NCBI GenBank assembly: GCA_003488415.1
Contig: DNLQ01000009.1
Span: forward strand, 1 to 7,109
Reading direction: 5' to 3'
Length of the DNA: 7,109 nucleotides
Source of the DNA: Ruminococcus sp.
GTDB lineage: Bacteria > Bacillota > Clostridia > Oscillospirales > Ruminococcaceae
The notes under the pieces were generated by a model. It was not told where the DNA came from and did no database searches. It worked only from the letters and a program-made list of their open reading frames with translations. Shown here piece after piece: positions 5,409 through 7,109 of this stretch; positions within the stretch are counted from its first letter, which is position 1, and every line of letters begins with the position of its first letter. The position numbers and the translations under genes are program-made.

Positions 5409-7109
5409 TCAGTTTATGCCTGCGTCTATCTTCTGTATATAGATCGCATCTGTACCTGTGATGCCCTCAGAACCGTCACAGTCAGCGTTTACTGCGCCCT
5501 GGTCTGACAGCGGATACTTTGACTTGTTTGCTACGTACTGGAGTACTGCTACAGCGTCTGCTACATTGACCTTGCCGTCGTCATTTGCGTCTCCCGCCAG
5601 CTTCTGTCCGGCAGGTGCGGATGAGGTGGGCTGTACAGGTGTCTCTGTGGGCTGAACAGGTGTATCTGATCCGGATGCTGCAAATACCATGTAGAACAGG
5701 TTGCAGGAGTCAGCCTTTGTGATCTCGTGTGTGCCTGCTGCCAGATCAACGGTGAGTACGCCGTTATCCGATGTCACCTTATTTCCGTCGATCTTTGCAT
5801 TGCCTGCTGCCTCTCCGAATACGAGCGTCAGCTTGCCGGATGCAGGAGCGTTGAAGGTTATGCCTGTAGCTGTCTCCATTTTCAGGCACTGTGTCAGGGT
5901 GAGTCCGTTGTAGGAAGCGGTACCCTTGGCTGTTGAAAGATTTCCGGTGATAGTGTAGAAGCTGCTCGATGTACCGTTATCGGTGAAGTTGTGTACATAT
6001 CCGCCGGGTACAGGATCAACAGGTGCAGGCTGTGCTGCTGTTGTAGCTGTAGGCTGCGAAGGCTGGGTGGGAGCCTGAGTCTGTACCGGAGTTTCAGGTG
6101 CGGAAGAACCGTCGAAGCGGTAACCCATTTTGTAGTAAGTTCCGTTTACTGTCTCGAATACGTGTCCGTTGCTGATGCTGCCGCTGGAATCTCTCCATGC
6201 AGTGTGGAAGTCTGTTCCCACCTTCGGTACGGAGATGCTGGTGAAATCGGAGGCTGTAAGGTTGCTGACAGCAGTTCCGCCGCCCTTTACGCCCTTGTTG
6301 GCAGTAGTGTAGGCTGAACCGATCTGGTATGTCTTGCCGCTGTCAATAGCAACGCTGTTTGAGATAGTGCCGTAGAACTTATCGCTCTCGCCCAGTGATC
6401 TTCCGCCAACGTATGCGGAGATGAGGTTCTGGAAGTCTGCACCGGGAGTTGTGCAGCGATATGCTGAGAAGTTGGGCTTGGAGTCCTCGCCGTTGTTTAC
6501 AGCCGTACAGTTCACCAGCTTCGCCAGCTTCGGGTTGTTGTTGTCAGTGAAGCCGCAGTGCAGGTTCTCAAATGCAAGACAGTTGATGACCTGGTGGGGA
6601 GAGCCTACTCCCGAACCGCCCAGTTTGAAGCCGTTTCCGTCATTCTGAGGATGGAGCTGACTTGTTTCAGTTCTGCCGTTGCGGAATGCGATACAGTTCT
6701 TTATTGTTACTGCACCTATCGGACCTGTTTCAGTCTTGGCAAAGAGATCCCAGCCGTCGTCACTGTTATTGTAAGCCATACAGCCGTCAAATACGTTGCC
6801 CTCGCCGCAGGTCAGCTTTGCAGCAAAACCGTCAGCATCCTCCTCGTTGTCTGTATCAAGGTTGTTGAAGGAGGTGCAGTTCAGCACCAGGTTGTATGAG
6901 GGCCAGTCGGAGATGTTTGCTGCATCGGTTCTGTATCTTGAGATCTGGAGACCTGTATCCCTGTTGCCGTAGAGCTTCATAAGCTCGATCTTGTTGTGAT
7001 TTCCGGAAAGAAGTATACCGTTATCACCTGCGCCGGTAATGGCGAAGTTGTAGAAGTGCCAGTATGAGCCGTCAAGGACGAATCCTCTGTTGGAGGAGCC
7101 GAATTCCAT
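5409..7109 (-). CDS. Pectate lyase (PL9) with CBM77-like module and C-terminal dockerin, N-terminus outside the window
   Basis: The C-terminal 566 residues of a secreted cellulosome-type enzyme that cleaves polygalacturonate by beta-elimination. Residues 1 to about 320 are a PL9 right-handed beta-helix beginning at GSSNRGFVLDGSYWHF. The calcium-site aspartates known from Pel9A appear as Asp93 (DADGFAAK) and Asp117, Asp118, Asp121 (NSDDGWDLF); Lys162 in NGFKLGG fits the catalytic base. A Pro/Thr/Gln linker (about 338-368) leads to a beta-sandwich (about 369-478) resembling the pectin-binding CBM77, then linker TPVQPTETPVQPT and a dockerin (about 503-566). The dockerin's two calcium loops start GDANDDGKVNVAD and DCDGSEGITGTD. 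A dockerin docks the enzyme onto a scaffoldin cohesin. The ATG at 7109 is an internal Met, not the start: the PL9 fold is already in progress there and no signal peptide is present. A second catalytic module upstream is possible. Confidence 0.92.
   Translation of the reverse strand: MEFGSSNRGFVLDGSYWHFYNFAITGAGDNGILLSGNHNKIELMKLYGNRDTGLQISRYRTDAANISDWPSYNLVLNCTSFNNLDTDNEEDADGFAAKLTCGEGNVFDGCMAYNNSDDGWDLFAKTETGPIGAVTIKNCIAFRNGRTETSQLHPQNDGNGFKLGGSGVGSPHQVINCLAFENLHCGFTDNNNPKLAKLVNCTAVNNGEDSKPNFSAYRCTTPGADFQNLISAYVGGRSLGESDKFYGTISNSVAIDSGKTYQIGSAYTTANKGVKGGGTAVSNLTASDFTSISVPKVGTDFHTAWRDSSGSISNGHVFETVNGTYYKMGYRFDGSSAPETPVQTQAPTQPSQPTATTAAQPAPVDPVPGGYVHNFTDNGTSSSFYTITGNLSTAKGTASYNGLTLTQCLKMETATGITFNAPASGKLTLVFGEAAGNAKIDGNKVTSDNGVLTVDLAAGTHEITKADSCNLFYMVFAASGSDTPVQPTETPVQPTSSAPAGQKLAGDANDDGKVNVADAVAVLQYVANKSKYPLSDQGAVNADCDGSEGITGTDAIYIQKIDAGIN
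5626..5663 (-). repeat. Tandem linker repeat before the dockerin
   Basis: Two 17-bp copies (5626-5642 and 5647-5663) differing at one base recur with a 21-bp period and encode TPVQPT twice. This is a short in-frame repeat in the Pro/Thr linker between the CBM and the dockerin, of a kind that can change copy number between strains. Confidence 0.7.

Noticed and set aside
5385..5411. 8-bp direct repeat GGCTTTCA (5385-5392 and 5404-5411) at the lyase stop codon
   Set aside because: Too short to mean much; no attachment-site, integrase or insertion-sequence context is nearby.
7107..7109. ATG at the window edge as the true start of the pectate lyase
   Set aside because: The protein begins in mid-fold with PL9 beta-helix sequence and lacks a signal peptide, which a dockerin enzyme must have. 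The Met is internal.

Overview
The window looks like a piece of chromosome from a fibre-degrading anaerobic Ruminococcus (Oscillospiraceae, R. albus / R. flavefaciens group). The evidence is protein content: a secreted pectin-degrading enzyme ending in a Ruminococcus-style dockerin, a cellobiose phosphorylase whose N-terminus matches the clostridial/ruminococcal GH94 enzymes closely, and a BspA-type leucine-rich-repeat protein. The genus call is firm; I cannot fix the species from this sequence alone. All five genes lie on the minus strand, so transcription runs from high to low coordinates. Two of them are cut by the window edges.

Layout in order of transcription. (1) 7109-5409: the C-terminal part of a modular pectate lyase, with a PL9 catalytic domain, Pro/Thr linker, CBM77-like pectin-binding module, short linker and dockerin. 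A perfect 12-bp hairpin terminator (5326-5352) ends this transcription unit. (2) A consensus sigma-A promoter (TTGACA, 17 bp, TATAAT; 5194-5222) and a leader of about 105 nt that contains a hairpin drive a citrate synthase (5082-3715). An LRR_5 protein (3683-2304) and an aldose 1-epimerase-like protein (2273-1269) follow with gaps of 31 and 30 nt and no visible promoter or terminator between them, so the three probably form one operon. (3) The 222-nt gap 1047-1268 holds two abutting hairpins, spaced copies of GTATATT, an extended -10 promoter and a leader hairpin upstream of cellobiose phosphorylase (1046 to beyond base 1).

How the genes could work together (inference). The dockerin-borne lyase acts outside the cell on homogalacturonan in plant cell walls. 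Cellobiose released from cellulose enters the cytoplasm, where the phosphorylase splits it to glucose 1-phosphate and glucose. A cytoplasmic aldose epimerase could equilibrate the sugar anomers released. Citrate synthase makes citrate, in such anaerobes mainly for 2-oxoglutarate and glutamate synthesis. The LRR protein has no visible signal peptide and no known role; its place in a metabolic operon is the least explained point.

The 326-nt gap 5083-5408 contains the leader hairpin, promoter and terminator listed. Between about 5223 and 5325 I see only a lone TATAAT without a -35 box. I found no tRNA, rRNA, insertion sequence, CRISPR array or phage gene. The window reads as ordinary chromosomal metabolism, with several regulatory details worth checking rather than an obvious new system.
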